Shown: positions 12,845 through 23,019 of the stretch, piece after piece
Numbering within the stretch: position 1 is the first letter of the stretch
Layout of the letters: every line of letters starts with the position of its first letter
From: Charina bottae
Taxonomy: Eukaryota; Chordata; Lepidosauria; Squamata; Charinaidae
Direction of reading: 5' to 3'
Length of the DNA: 64,000 nucleotides
Assembly: GCA_023362775.1 (NCBI GenBank)
Contig: JALMGJ010000005.1
Location: 40,109,463 to 40,173,462 of the forward strand
The notes under the pieces: generated by a model
The model's input: the letters and a program-made list of their open reading frames with translations, nothing else
Told to the model about the DNA's origin: nothing
Database searches by the model: none
Program-made: the position numbers and the translations under genes

Positions 12845-13310
12845 CAGGGCTTTCCAAACTTTTGCCGTTGGCGACACACCAACGGCCGGCGTGCAAAAAC
12901 CCGGAAGCGCCAGCAGTGGCGCTTCTGGGTTGCCACCACGGCAGCAGCAGCGTCCTGGAACCCGGAAGCACTGATGGCCTGCCGCCGCTGCCCCTTCAAA
13001 AGGGCAGGCTCTGGGGACCCCGAAAATGCCCTCGGTTCCGGCAGGGAGGTGAAAAGCCTCGCCATGCGCACGCTGCCGGGCCGCTTCCCACCACATAGCT
13101 GATCGGCGCAGAGAATTTCCTCCACCCCACCCCCCCCCATGACCATTAGCTGTGCAGCAGGGAAGCAGCCCGGCAGCGTGCGCGCGCAATTTTCACCTCC
13201 CTGCCGGAACCGAAGGCATTTTCATCAGTGCTTCCGGGTTGTCACGCGACGTACTTGGGGCCCCCAGGCAACACAGTATTGTGTCACGACACACAGTTTG
13301 GAAAGCCCTG
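12845..13310. mobile_element. Palindromic hAT MITE, family 1, copy 2 (longest)
   Basis: Perfect 16-bp terminal inverted repeats CAGGGCTTTCCAAACT and AGTTTGGAAAGCCCTG are flanked by the perfect 8-bp duplication CCCTAGCA at 12,837-12,844 and 13,311-13,318. At 466 bp it is the longest copy. The GC-rich interior contains an inverted pair around GGTTCCGGCAGGGAGGTGAA and its complement. ORFs in this segment are artefacts of GC-rich palindromic DNA. Confidence 0.95.
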
Positions 13311-13429
13311 CCCTAGCAGAAAATCTTAAGGGAAAAAAAATAATAAGATTGCCTTTCAGGCAGTTAGGGTGTGACATGTTTTTGCAAGCAGAGCAGTCCT
13401 CTTCTGTGATCTGCTAATTGTTAGAAATA

Positions 13430-13480
13430 TTTATCTATTTATTTATTTATTAAATTTATATGCCGCCCAACTCCCAGCAA
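13430..13480 (-). mobile_element. L2/CR1-group LINE 3' tail, inverted
   Basis: TATTTATTTATTTATTAAAT is followed by TATATGCCGCCCAAC, the reverse of the AAAT-tailed LINE termini seen at 6,770 and 63,650. Only the extreme 3' end is recognisable. Confidence 0.5.
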
Positions 13481-14018
13481 CTCTCACTGCCATGCTGTGT
13501 GTGATAGGCATGGAGATACATGGTGAAGTGTTTTGCTATGTTGGGCAGAGCCACTGCTGCTCATACAGCAGCAAGAGGTGATGTTCCACCAGATGGGGCT
13601 ACCTTGAGGCATCAGGATTCAGGGTAGGTGCACCTTGATCTAGAGTTACCCTAGATCAAGGGTCGGAAATGGCGGCTCTCGAGCCAGATCTGGCTCTTTG
13701 GCCCCTTGAGCGTGGCTCAACCGCAGCTGAACTCACCCCCGCCCCGTCTACGTGATTGGATCCCGCCCCCAAACTCTGATGGCCGGCGCCATCAGGGGAG
13801 GAAGGAGAAGGGTGGGCGGAGGTGGGGCAGGGGTGGTGGGTGCCGCCGAGGGAGAGAAGAAGGAAGGCAGTAAGGAGTGGCATCCAGGCGCTGGGTGAGT
13901 TTGGCTGCGCGCCGCCAGCGCCTGACATCAAGGCGGCTGCGCTTCCGCGCCCGGTGGGCGAGGCAGGGAGAGAAGGGGAGACGGAGGGGCTCCCTCTCCG
14001 GCCTCTGCGCCCCTTTAG

Positions 14019-14160
14019 GCCCGTCTCTCCGAGCACACTGAGCGAGGCCCGGCGTGGCAGGGAGGCGCTGCTGGCCCGGGACGCGGCGCTGTCGGAGGCG
14101 GTGCAGGAGCGGCTGCAGGGGCTGCTGCGGCTGGAGATGGCGCTGCTCCACGGCATCCAG
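14019..14160 (+). pseudogene. Exon-like segment in element A (possible captured host exon)
   Basis: A pyrimidine-rich tract ending in CCCCTTTAG precedes 14,019, and a donor-like CCAG followed by GTGAGG ends the segment at 14,160. It would be a 142-bp internal exon. The frame between them encodes a charged, probably helical peptide containing SEARRGREALLARDAALSEA and LLRLEMALLHGIQ, unlike the proline- and arginine-rich noise in other frames. The source gene is not recognised. It lies within a transposed unit, so it is most likely a captured fragment rather than a working gene. Confidence 0.4.
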
Positions 14161-14409
14161 GTGAGGGCGCGGGCCCGGGATGCGAGCGGCAGGGTGGCGC
14201 AGGGCGAAGAGCCGCCTGCTCTCCCCTTGGCCGCCTCTGGTCCGAGCCTGGCTCAGCTCCCCCAGCCGCCGCAGGGCTTGGGTTAGCGGGGGGAGAGGAC
14301 GCCGAACGGCGGGGTGGGGGGATTGATGGGGCGGGAGAGTGCTCCTGGTGGGGGCCACTTGGGGAGCTCTCTGCAGGGGCCTCTTGGGGTGCCCTGTGTC
14401 TCTGTCCCA

Positions 14410-14580
14410 CCTCATCCAGGGGAGCTTTTGGCAAGGTCCCATTCGCAGCCGCTTCCTCCTCCTCCAGCGGGCCAGCCCACAGAGCGCTCTCCAGGCCGAC
14501 AGCATGACAGCTCGGTGCCTTCTGCACCAGGCTCAGCGCCTTCTCCAGCAGCAGGCGCAGCTCTTCCAGGGGCATCCCGT
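14410..14580 (-). pseudogene. Second exon-like segment in element A, minus strand
   Basis: On the minus strand, a CCCAG acceptor-like site precedes 14,580 and GATGAG followed by GTGGGA resembles a donor at 14,410. The 171-bp interval encodes MPLEELRLLLEKALSLVQKA and a following acidic stretch, GPLEEEEAAANG. The leucine- and glutamate-rich helix pattern is protein-like, but the gene is not identified. It is opposite in orientation to the segment at 14,019, which fits a mosaic of fragments rather than one gene. Confidence 0.35.
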
Positions 14581-15881
14581 CTGGGCGCTCATGTTTCTTT
14601 CCTCTTCCGATAGCCCCAAAACTGGGCTGCTGCCTGGCAATTTGACCCTGGGTCTCAGAGCCCCGCCCGTGTCGGAAGGGCCCGTTAGGGCTCCCGGGTC
14701 TGGCCCGGATCCAAGCATCTTTGCAGAGTGAAGGCCCGTGCTCCCCGCCCTGCCCTCAAACGGCTCTCTTCTCTCCTCTCCTTCCCTCCGGAATTGCCTC
14801 CCTGCAGCCGATTTCCTGGGAGAGAGAGGGAGGCCCACGCCTTCTTTTTCCTCTGCCCACGGCCTTTGGCATTGGGAGGGTGAGCCCCTCCCTCCGACTG
14901 AGAGGTCTTTCCTCGAGGCTAACAGGCTCAGCCCTTCGGCCTCCTTTCGCAGGGCGTGGCTTCTGGTCCCCCCATCACCCACCCTCTGCCTTTCCCCTTC
15001 TCAAAGTCTGCTCCAACTTACAGGGGGGGTCCATGGCAGGCTCTGGGAGCTCCACAAGGGGTGGGGGCTCTTGTGGACCCCAGGCTGCCCGTGCCAGTCG
15101 ACAACTTCAGACAGGCGTCCTGCGCCAGCCCTGCCCCAGGGCCGGGCTCCGGAGCCCCTCTCCCATAGGGCCCAACCGTAGGCCAGGCCGGTGCCTTCGC
15201 AACGCCGGAGGCCGAGGGCCAGGTGCGCCGGCCGTTACTCGGGGCTGCGGAGGGGAGTCCCAAGAGGCCCTCGCTGGGTCAAGCCCGAGACTGCCCCTGC
15301 ATCATCCACCCTGGGGAAGGTGGAGGTTGAAGGCCACGCACAGCAGCAGGGACTGTATTTGAAGACGTGTGGGAAGGCCGGGTGGGCCGTGGACTGGAGC
15401 CTCTCAATGGGCTGCGCTGAGAGGGAAGGGACCACCCCTGGCAGCCCTTGCAAGGGGCAGGAGAGGAGGGGAGCAGGCCGGACACCTTCCGGAATTCAGT
15501 TACCCCTCTGCACGAAGGTGAGGCATTGAGCTGCTCCCCCGTGGGTGCAGGAGCGTTTGCTTGGCAGCTCTTGCGGGGGGGCTGGAGAGGGGGCCATGCG
15601 CCTTCCTCATGCAAGGCCTCGCACAGGGCCAGCAGCCGCCTCGGCCAGGTCCGCCTGGTCCCTCTGCCACCGCCGCCACCGCCCCGGCCAGGCCCCCTGC
15701 GCCGCCCTGCCACTCGCGTCCCGGGCCCGCGCCCTCGCCCAGCGCCTGGATGCCACTCCTTACTGCCTTCTTTCTTCTCTCCCTCGCTGGCACCCACCAC
15801 CCCTGCCCCACCTCCACCCACCCTTCTCCTCCCTCCCCTGATGGCGCCGGCCATCAGAGTTTCGGGGTGGGAGTTTGGCCG

Positions 15882-15962
15882 CACGCCTTGGAGGCGCTCC
15901 TGGAGAAGCGGCTGCGGGAGGCCCTCCGTGTGCTGGAGCCTCTGCTGCGGGAGGAAGGACGC
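15882..15962 (+). pseudogene. Helical coding-like fragment shared by elements A and B
   Basis: The frame reads HALEALLEKRLREALRVLE and continues into LLREEG. A reverse-complement version of the underlying DNA (GGCGCTCCTGGAGAAGCGGC) occurs in element B at about 37,290-37,320. There it reads ALLEKRPREARRV. Presence in both elements suggests either a common ancestor that already carried the fragment or exchange between elements. No splice boundaries are clear. Confidence 0.35.
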
Positions 15963-16438
15963 GGGCTGGGCAGTGGTCGCCCCCGGGCGCCTCTTGCCGG
16001 GGGAGGAGCGGGAGTGGGGGGAACGCCGGGTCCTGCTGGGCGGGCGGGCGGGCGGCGGGGTGGGGGGCCGAGGAGGACGACCCCACCCCTCCGGGGTGCC
16101 TTCGCTCTTGCTGGAGCCAGCGGAGCCCAGAGGTGGAGGTGGACAACTTTCCCCATCTCTTTCCCTGGTCTGCTGCTGGGGGAAGAAGAGGCGCTCGATC
16201 CGTAGCCGGGCGGCGAGGAAGAGGACGCCGACGCCGCCTCCTCCTCCTCCTCCGCTGGCGGGAGAGGAGGAGGAGCGGCTGCCCGCCTCCCTCCGCCTGC
16301 CCTGAGGGGACCCACCCGGTGGCGGCGGCTCCCCTGAAGCGCACCGCTTGTCATCGCCGCCACCCGCCTCGTTTCCCGCCTCCCATCATTTCCTTGGCCC
16401 GACGCGGGCGGGCAGAAGCGTTCTGGGGGGGAGACAAC

Positions 16439-16559
16439 ATGGAGGCGGAAGCGGCAGCCCCGCCCGCGCCGAGTGGCAGTAGCGCGGCCCCGCCGCCGCC
16501 GCCGCCCTTTCTCTCTGGCTCGGATCCCGGGAAGGCAGCGGGGGGCCTCGCGGAAGGAG
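16439..16559 (+). pseudogene. First-exon-like segment with Kozak ATG and splice donor
   Basis: The ATG at 16,439 has a strong initiation context (AACATGG). An open frame of 40 codons follows, starting MEAEAAAPPAPSGSS, with a run of seven prolines and then FLSGSDPGKAAGGLAEG. It ends at a consensus-like donor, GGAG followed by GTAAGC, at 16,560. A CpG-rich stretch with GC-box-like sequence lies upstream. Low-complexity Ala/Pro first exons under CpG-island promoters are common in vertebrate genes, so this looks like a captured host promoter and exon 1. The gene is not identified and downstream exons were not found. Confidence 0.4.
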
Positions 16560-16675
16560 GTAAGCAGGCAGGCAAGCAGGGAGGCGGGGCGGGCGGGCGA
16601 CCCGGGCCTTCGCCGCCGGGCCCGCCCCCCTCGGCACCTGTGCGGCTCCCCCGCGCCCTCCCACCCGCCCCAATA

Positions 16676-16827
16676 AGCCACGTGATTGACTCCCGCCTGC
16701 AAACCCCGCCCCCTTCCACGTGATTGGCCCCCGCCTGCAAACCCCACCCCCTTCCACGTGATTGGCCCCCGCCCGCAAACCCCACCCCCTTCCACGCGAT
16801 TGGCCCCCGCCCGCAAACCCCGCCCCC
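16676..16827. repeat. 38-bp x4 subterminal array in element A
   Basis: Four units have an exact 38-bp period, seen from ATTGG/ATTGA at 16,685, 16,723, 16,761 and 16,799. Each unit holds a reversed CCAAT-type box (TCAAT in the first unit) and a C-rich GC-box-like run (CCCCGCCCCC or CCCCACCCCC). The first three units also have an E-box CACGTG. Element B has the same array at its matching end. Such arrays near hAT termini could be transposase-binding sites, or could act as a host-factor-driven promoter. Confidence 0.85.
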
Positions 16828-17069
16828 TGGCTCTCGAGCATTTCAAAATGTGCACGAGCATGTCAAAATGGCTCCCGGCATAAAAAGTTTGCCGACCCCT
16901 GCCCTAGATCTGCTTCCTTCGACACTGCAGTGTATTTGTTCATAAGAATGTTGGCGGCAACTTCAGTGCCAGCTGAGATGATCTAGTCCCCTCCAGATCC
17001 AAGGCCATCCTGCACAATCAGATGCAGTTTGTAGATGTTGCAGCTGATACTAACAAGCAGTGCCTAATG

Positions 17070-17182
17070 CAAAGCTTTCCAAACTTTTCACGTTGGCGAC
17101 ACACACCAACAGTGGCGGCGGCGTGACCTGCAGTGTCCTGGTGTGTCACGCAAAAACCCGGAAGCGCTGATGGGGGAACCGA
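17070..17182. mobile_element. Half copy of hAT MITE family 1, copy 3
   Basis: CAAAGCTTTCCAAACTTTTC and the following interior match the left half of the copy at 9,521, through GGAAGCGCTGATGGGGGAACC. The other terminus is missing and sequence changes abruptly at about 17,182. It was truncated near the palindrome centre. Confidence 0.8.
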
Positions 17183-17930
17183 AAGAAGAGGAGATTATTT
17201 AAGACTTTAATGCAGACCCTTTTTCCAGGGGTTCTCTAGTAGAAGATATTTGTGATAGGCTGCTACCAGCAAAGGAGAAAGTGGGTACAATCAGATAGAA
17301 AGAATATGTCAATATTTGTACTTTCATTTACTGACTTTATCCTACTTTATTGAATTTTAAAATCTGTAAGTTTAATTTTAAGTTACTTATCAAAATAATT
17401 GACAGCTGAGGAGTGGCCTGGTGTCCATATAACCTCCCCCCAATCAATTCCAAATTATGCATCCATACTCTAGATATTTTTTAAATGCAAGAAAAGACAG
17501 AAAGGAAATGGTTAATGTATTTTTTTAGATAATTATTGCCACTGTTTCGGAGTTTCTGTATCACCACTATCAAATCCTTCATAGCAACCAACCCTTTTAG
17601 CTAAGTCAAGTAAAAAAGGTAATTTTAAAAATAACTGCCCAGTTTTAACATTTTGGCCAATGGCTTATGGATTGTTTTCCTCCAATTTATAACAGTGTAA
17701 ATTATATCCCTCTTGCAATCATACAACTTCTCTGTTGCAACTACAAGAATTGATGAAGTGGGAAAATAGCATTAAAAAAGTATTTGGAGCATTTTATCCT
17801 AATCAATACCACACACAAAATTACTTATCCCTTAAAATTAAGTCCATAATGAAGGAATTTGCAAGGAACTTGGTTTCCTTGCTGAGGAAGTAAAATGATT
17901 TAAATGTAAAAAAGTTCCCCCCGCATATTT
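17183..17930. other. Intergenic stretch, no gene seen
   Basis: AT-rich background with no recognisable coding or repeat sequence. Confidence 0.5.
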
Positions 17931-18405
17931 GTGCAGTCTTGTCCAACTTTAGGGTTATCTCTATGTGCCTGTTGATGGTTGACTTGTCAGAGTGCCAAGC
18001 TTCCAGGAATTCCCTAGCGTTCTTGGATTTGGCTTGGTCTCAGGACTCATAGCAGAGATTGTAATGCAACGTCTAGAAAGGATAGCACTCCCACACATAC
18101 AACCCAAAGTATGGATCCGGTATGTAGATGACACCTTCGTCATAATAAAAAAGGAACAACTGGAGGAAACACATGAAACATTAGTCCTTAATCAAGGAAC
18201 TATTAACTCAGTCAATCAACCAAGCAACAGGCCAATCAAGCAGGGCAAACTACTGTATATAAACTGAGAGCAAACGCCACTCCCTTTTCACACTGAGGAT
18301 GTTGCCTAGTTGGGCAATGAAACGTCTGCAAGAAAACAACAAGGCTCAAAGAGCACCAAGGACTCCACAGTTCAACCCTGAGCTACAAATATTCTCTTTG
18401 ATTGG
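17931..18405 (+). mobile_element. Penelope-like element fragment (RT core and 3' region)
   Basis: The frame at 17,992-18,267 reads VLGFGLVSGLIAEIVMQRLE and then WIRYVDDTFVIIKKEQLEET. This is the reverse-transcriptase segment around the catalytic YVDD that is typical of Penelope-like elements. The rest of the RT and the GIY-YIG endonuclease are absent. Downstream, GAAACGTCTGCAAGAAAACA and CCACAGTTCAACCCTGAGCT mark the 3' region. A large internal deletion joins the RT to this tail. Confidence 0.8.
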
Positions 18406-19189
18406 TCTCTTGAGAAGTTTATAATGCTGAGAAAGGTGGAAGGAAAGAGAAGATCATGGTGGAGTCATTTTTTGCTGCAGTAGGAGAACAGTTGTAGGAG
18501 CTAGTTCTCACAAGGTCAGAAGAAAACAGCCTGGAACTAGACTATTTGATTACCAAAATAAGAGGCAGGCGGAAACTGTCCCTCCTTTGAAAAAGGGAGT
18601 AGCTTCTGTAGCTCAGAATAAAAAATATTTGATTTCATAGTTGATGCTGATTAAAACTCTTTTGTGAAAAGTAATTACCCTTCCTTCCCAAACTGGGCGG
18701 CTAATGTTTCACAAATTCTTTTACATAAAATGCCATCTCAGGCAGCACTCCAGCACCTAATCAAGGGTCCATGTTTGCAACATAAGAGAGGGGTAGAGAG
18801 GGATTTTAAAAGAAACTTAATCTGCAGCTATGGAGGCAAGAAAGGAGCCTATGAATCCCATTAAGTTCTGCAGACACAGAAAGATTCATCGCCCAGCAAT
18901 AAAGACAGATTTGGTGCCTCAAATGAAGAACTCTAAACATCTTTAAGCTAATTGTGGATGACTTCATGGCATCCTATGATGGATGAATGTGGCTGAGAAC
19001 ACTTATTTTTAAAAACTATTGCTTAATGCCATTAATCATGTCTATGTCTGGTTCTGATTAACTTCATAATAGTCATGGTAAAGGAACAGATGAAATCTAC
19101 AGCTGGCAAATAACAATGTAAAATATATCACTGTTGGGTACTAAATGGATTTAGTTATTCCTATGATGGATGTTAATGGGATCCTGAGT
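18406..19189. other. Intergenic stretch, no gene seen
   Basis: No supported feature. Composition is ordinary AT-rich background. Confidence 0.5.
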
Positions 19190-20990
19190 GATGTCTTGTC
19201 ATGTTATCTGGGACACCTTTTGGCCTATGGATTCCAATGAAGTGGATAAGCTGCTTGCTAGGATGTCTCCTTCATTTGTCAGCTAAATCTCTGCCACTCC
19301 TGGCTCTTACTGAGGTTAGAAGAGCTCATGGTTATCTGGATCTAGGAGATGACAAATGCCTTGTTGTGAGAGGATGTGGTCCCTGCAGCCTTGAAATGCT
19401 CCCTTTCCTAAAGAAGCCTTCCTGGGCAATTACCACCACGTCTCCAATATTACTTTTTAAAGGAAAAGTTGTAGAGGCAACACTGGAGAGGCAACTACAA
19501 ACCATCCTAGAGGAAGTAGATAATCTGGACCTTTTCAGTCAGAGCTCAGGCATGGACATGGCAGGGAAACAATGGTTTATTACCTTTGTCAGGACCTAGA
19601 TGCAGAGGCTTTTCCCCTTCTATTAGATCACTCAGCCTTCAATACCATTGACCTTGGTATCTATTGAACCATCTACGGCAGGGCTTTCCAAAGTTTTTCC
19701 CACGGCGACACACCAACCGGCGTTGGTGTGTCGCCGCGGGAAAACCCGGAAGTGCCGTCCTTGCGGCAGCACGCAAAAACCCGGAAGCGCTGCTGCCGCT
19801 TTCAGGTTTTGCACGCTGCCGTTGGTGTGTTGCCGCGGGAAAACCCGGAAGCGCTGCACTTCCGGGTTGTGTGGCGACACACCAGACTGTGTGTGGCGAC
19901 ACACTTTTGTGTCGCGACACACAGTTTGGAAAGCTCTGATCTACGGGGACTGAGAATTGGGGCTACTGTGCTTCAGGGTTCCAATCCTTCTCCAGTGGGT
20001 GGTTCCAGTTCGAGGTTGTGAGGTGGGAGAGATCAGATCAGTGGCCTCTTATGTGAAGAATGCTACAAGATTTGTTTCTCTCCGCCTTGCTCTTTAACAC
20101 CTACATACTGTAATACTTAAGGGAGAGATCATCCATCGGTCTGAGGTGCAGTATCATCAATATTCTGATGATACTCACCTGTATTGCCACTCCAGGATAC
20201 TCTCGTGATGCAGCTGAAAACTTGTGCTTGTGTCTGAAGACTCTTGGGGTTTGGATGGGAAGAAATAGGCTGAAGTTGAACCCAAGCAAGGCCTGGTTGC
20301 TATTCATTCATTAAGTCTTTCTGCTGGCTCTGGCCTCACGTAGGGGTGGTGCTGCCCCTTGAGGGAGCAGGTCCATGATTTTGAGGTCCTTCTGGACTCA
20401 TGGTTACTGCTGGAAAAGCAAGTGGAGGCCAAGGCCTTTGCCCAATTACAGCCCTACCTGGAAGGAGGGGATCTCACAACAGTAACTCATGCTCTCATTG
20501 CCACCCAGCTGGACCACTACAATAGGGCTGCCTTTAAAGACTGTTCAGAAACTGCAATTTGTAAAAATGCAGTTGCTTTTGTGCTGTCATGAGATACCAT
20601 GAACATATTTCATCTATGCTTCAAGTCTTGCTTTGGTTACCAATAGTTTTCCAGGTGAATTTCAAGAGCTGGTTTTAGCACATAAAAGCCCTATATGGCT
20701 TAATGCTGATGTACCTTCAGGCCATTTCCTTCACCTAGAATTGACCCACCCAGTACAAACATAGTGGAAGAAATTACTTATAATCTCCCACTATTGTGAA
20801 ATCAGGGGTGCCGACGCCAGGAGGAGGTGTTTTCTGTCCACCATGTTGCAGAACATCCTTCCACTGGTAGTAAGGCTTTCCCAAATCCTGTTGACCTTCC
20901 AGAAACAAAGTAAAGCATTCCTTTTCTGGACACTTTTTATAACTAGTTAGATAATGCAATGGGAAGTTACATATTGCTCTATTTCTTGTG
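19190..20990 (+). mobile_element. Degraded L2-clade LINE (RT region)
   Basis: Scattered pieces in several frames read in the order of an L2-clade reverse transcriptase. They include LLDHSAFNTID near 19,620-19,655, VQYHQYSDDTHLYCH at about 20,147 (a variant of the YADD box) and RNRLKLNPSKAWL near 20,260. LLDSWLLLEKQVEAKAFAQL at about 20,389 and LTTVTHALIATQLDHYN follow. Frameshifts and stops are frequent, so this is old. A hAT MITE (19,679-19,938) inserted between two coding blocks. Confidence 0.75.
19679..19938. mobile_element. Palindromic hAT MITE, family 1, copy 4, inside L2 LINE
   Basis: The ends CAGGGCTTTCCAAAG and AGTTTGGAAAGCTCTG are flanked by the perfect 8-bp duplication ATCTACGG at 19,671-19,678 and 19,939-19,946. 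The interior includes a nested hairpin around CGGCGACACACCAACC and GGTGTGTCGCCGCGGG. The insertion splits the L2 reverse-transcriptase sequence and is therefore younger than it. Confidence 0.95.
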
Positions 20991-21590
20991 GTTTAACTTT
21001 TTTTACTGGTTTTGTTATTGTATTTAGAATAGACATTTTTTGTTTTTGTGCATCACTAATAGTTATACAATTGCAGTGGCATACATAAATAAAAATACAT
21101 GTTTCAAAACAACATGCTCCCCATTTTTGGGGGAGTGAAGTGAAGCAAGGATGCTTTGCTTACTTGTTAATTCAAAGCATGGCCATCTTGTATTCCTACG
21201 GTTCTAACTAATGAAAAATTATAATTTAAGTCTTTGCAAATATTAGAGATTAGTCCCATAGGATCCACAGAGGCAGAGATCTTAGAGGTACAATAGCCTG
21301 CTTCCAATGTCCCTAGTCCAATGCTTCTCGTTACTGACATTATTGTTTGAATAGTAAGACCTGAAAGCAAGTTCCCTTCATGTCTGCTTGCTTCAGATGC
21401 TGTCCTTCAAACCAGCTAGTGTGGTAATAGGGAAAGCAGGGCCAATGCAGATAGGGATATTGGGGACATGGTTAGTATTTTGGGCATAATACCTCTATGG
21501 GTATTAAGACATGATTGATTCTAGCAAGATCTTTCTTCTCTAGAAAAGGCTGTGATAGGTGATTTTGGTGGTTAAGCAAAGCAGTCATTA
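20991..21590. other. Intergenic stretch, no gene seen
   Basis: No supported coding sequence or repeat. Confidence 0.5.
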
Positions 21591-21599
21591 AATTAATCC

Positions 21600-21913
21600 A
21601 ACCTGATTTTATGACCTTTTTTGCAGTGGCCGTTAAGTGAACCACGTGGTCGTTAAGCAAATTATGCAATTCCCTATTGATTTTGCTTGCCAGAAGCCGG
21701 CCAGGAAGGTCAAAAATGGTGATCACGTGACCATGGGACGCTGTGACAGTCATAAATGCAAACTGGTTGCCAAGCACCCAAATCGTGATCATGTGACTGT
21801 GGGGATGCTGTGACAGTCGTAAGTGTGAGGCGCGGTCATAAGTCATTTTTTCTGACACCGTTGTAATTCTGAACCATCACTAAATGAATGGTTGTTAAGC
21901 GAGGACTACCTGT
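21600..21913 (-). repeat. Interspersed repeat ending in AGGACTACCTG
   Basis: The segment has the phrases GTTAAGTGAACCACGTGGTC and CGAGGACTACCTGTA and reads as a known dispersed squamate repeat from memory, but its class is not established here. It contains a diverged internal duplication: GTGATCACGTGACCATGGGA at about 21,719 and GTGATCATGTGACTGTGGGG at about 21,785, each followed by GCTGTGACAGTC. No TSD was identified. Confidence 0.55.
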
Positions 21914-22563
21914 ATCTCTTTTTTTAGAATTCCCTTCCATTTTGAGCTCCTTTTCTCACTGGTTTTGCCCACCATGGAACCATACTTATATTTGGTCTGA
22001 TTTAAGCTATATGTTTGACTACTACCAGTTTTACTTGAATTAAAATCAAAAACTCCAGCATTACATGGTAAGCTTTTCCCAATGTTCCTGCTCCCTACAC
22101 TTCCCTGACTCTTTTTAATAACTATTTTTTCTCTCCCTGAGCTACCTACTTCTCTGCTAGGCTTTTTTAAAAAGAAAAATCCAGCAGGGCACTGTTTCTT
22201 CATTTTTCCAATTACTTGAAGTACTGGAAAAATAATGAAATGGACTTATTAAAGACAAACAAACAAAGCCCAGCAATAAAGTAGACAATCCTGGAAAGAA
22301 AAATAGAAATTAAAAATAGCACATTTCTGTTGAGTTTCAAACCAGGGATATTCTGCATATTATAAAAAGTGTTATAATACTATGCTAGTAAGAAAGACTT
22401 GCTTTTATAGGCATTGTGGCACGCTTTATTCAGGAAAAGCTGGGAAAATTCAAGAATTGAATTTTTATTTTAAAGCTGGTAGTGCGCCTGCATATATGCG
22501 CATTTTGATGCTTTAACTTCTGTATATATCAGCAAGGCAAGTTATCAGCAAGGCAAGGAGCAA

Positions 22564-23019
22564 GGAGTTATCAGCAAGGCAAGTTGGGGATTTGGCAGAA
22601 TATGTCTCCCAAGGAGTAATTGCCCCAATTACCCACATGTATTATTGTATCTATGTATAACTGGCAATTGCTTTCCTGGAGCATAAATTTGGGAGGGCAC
22701 AGCAGTAGGGGAACTGTGCATTGGGAGGATATGACAGCTTGCAGGCCAGACAGAATACCTTGAAAGCTGCAGCCAAAGCATTTTCGTCCAGACAGGATTT
22801 TCTTTAAATGGGTTAGAATCAGCCTGGCATGAGCACAGGACGAAAGCATCTTAAGGGTGCAGTGTGGCTATACCCTAAGTCTTCCCTATTGGTTAGCATC
22901 AGACCAAGGATAGCTGGTTCTGGTATACCCTCTCTGCCATCTAAAAGAGGAGTTATCAGCAAGGCAGGTTGGGGATTTGGCAGAATATGTCTCCCAAGGA
23001 GTAATTGCCCCAATTACCC
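22564..23019 (+). repeat. 71-bp direct repeat, 385 bp apart
   Basis: Copies at 22,564-22,634 and 22,949-23,019 differ at a single base (CAAGTTGG versus CAGGTTGG). Both end in GTAATTGCCCCAATTACCC. Near-identity indicates recent duplication or gene conversion. The second copy runs directly into an inverted repeat of its own end. Confidence 0.9.

Larger units (their letters stand above)
13771..15862. repeat. Inverted 129-bp arms inside element A
   Basis: The left arm at 13,771-13,899 (AAACTCTGATGGCCGGCGCC to CCAGGCGCTGGGTGAG) is the near-perfect reverse complement of 15,734-15,862, with about 1.8 kb between the arms. The arms end at the exon-like phrase GGCATCCAGGCGCTGGG. A partial form of that phrase also occurs at 14,152, so the same piece is present about three times in A. 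Confidence 0.85.
13657..16901 (+). mobile_element. Element A: 3.2-kb CpG-rich non-autonomous hAT-type element
   Basis: The left end CAAGGGTCGG and right end CCGACCCCTG are imperfect inverted repeats. They are flanked by the perfect 8-bp duplication CCCTAGAT at 13,649-13,656 and 16,902-16,909, which marks the whole 3,245 bp as one transposed unit. Both ends (about 110 bp on the left, about 250 bp on the right including a 38-bp array) are shared with element B at 34,103-38,195, in opposite orientation. The interior is far more GC- and CpG-rich than its surroundings. It contains exon-like pieces and an internal inverted repeat. No hAT transposase domain is visible in any frame. The long ORFs here are mostly low-complexity products of high GC and lack family resemblance. 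Confidence 0.88.

Noticed and set aside
13792..16861. Long ORFs of 140-335 codons on both strands of element A as genuine proteins
   Set aside because: They overlap in several frames and are rich in Pro, Arg, Gly and Ala, as expected from GC-rich DNA with few stops. Only short splice-bounded helical segments were kept as possible captured exons.
17992..18267. Retroviral or retron-type reverse transcriptase (YVDD)
   Set aside because: The surrounding RYVDDTFVIIKKEQL residues and 3' sequence fit Penelope-like elements. No gag, protease or LTR is present.
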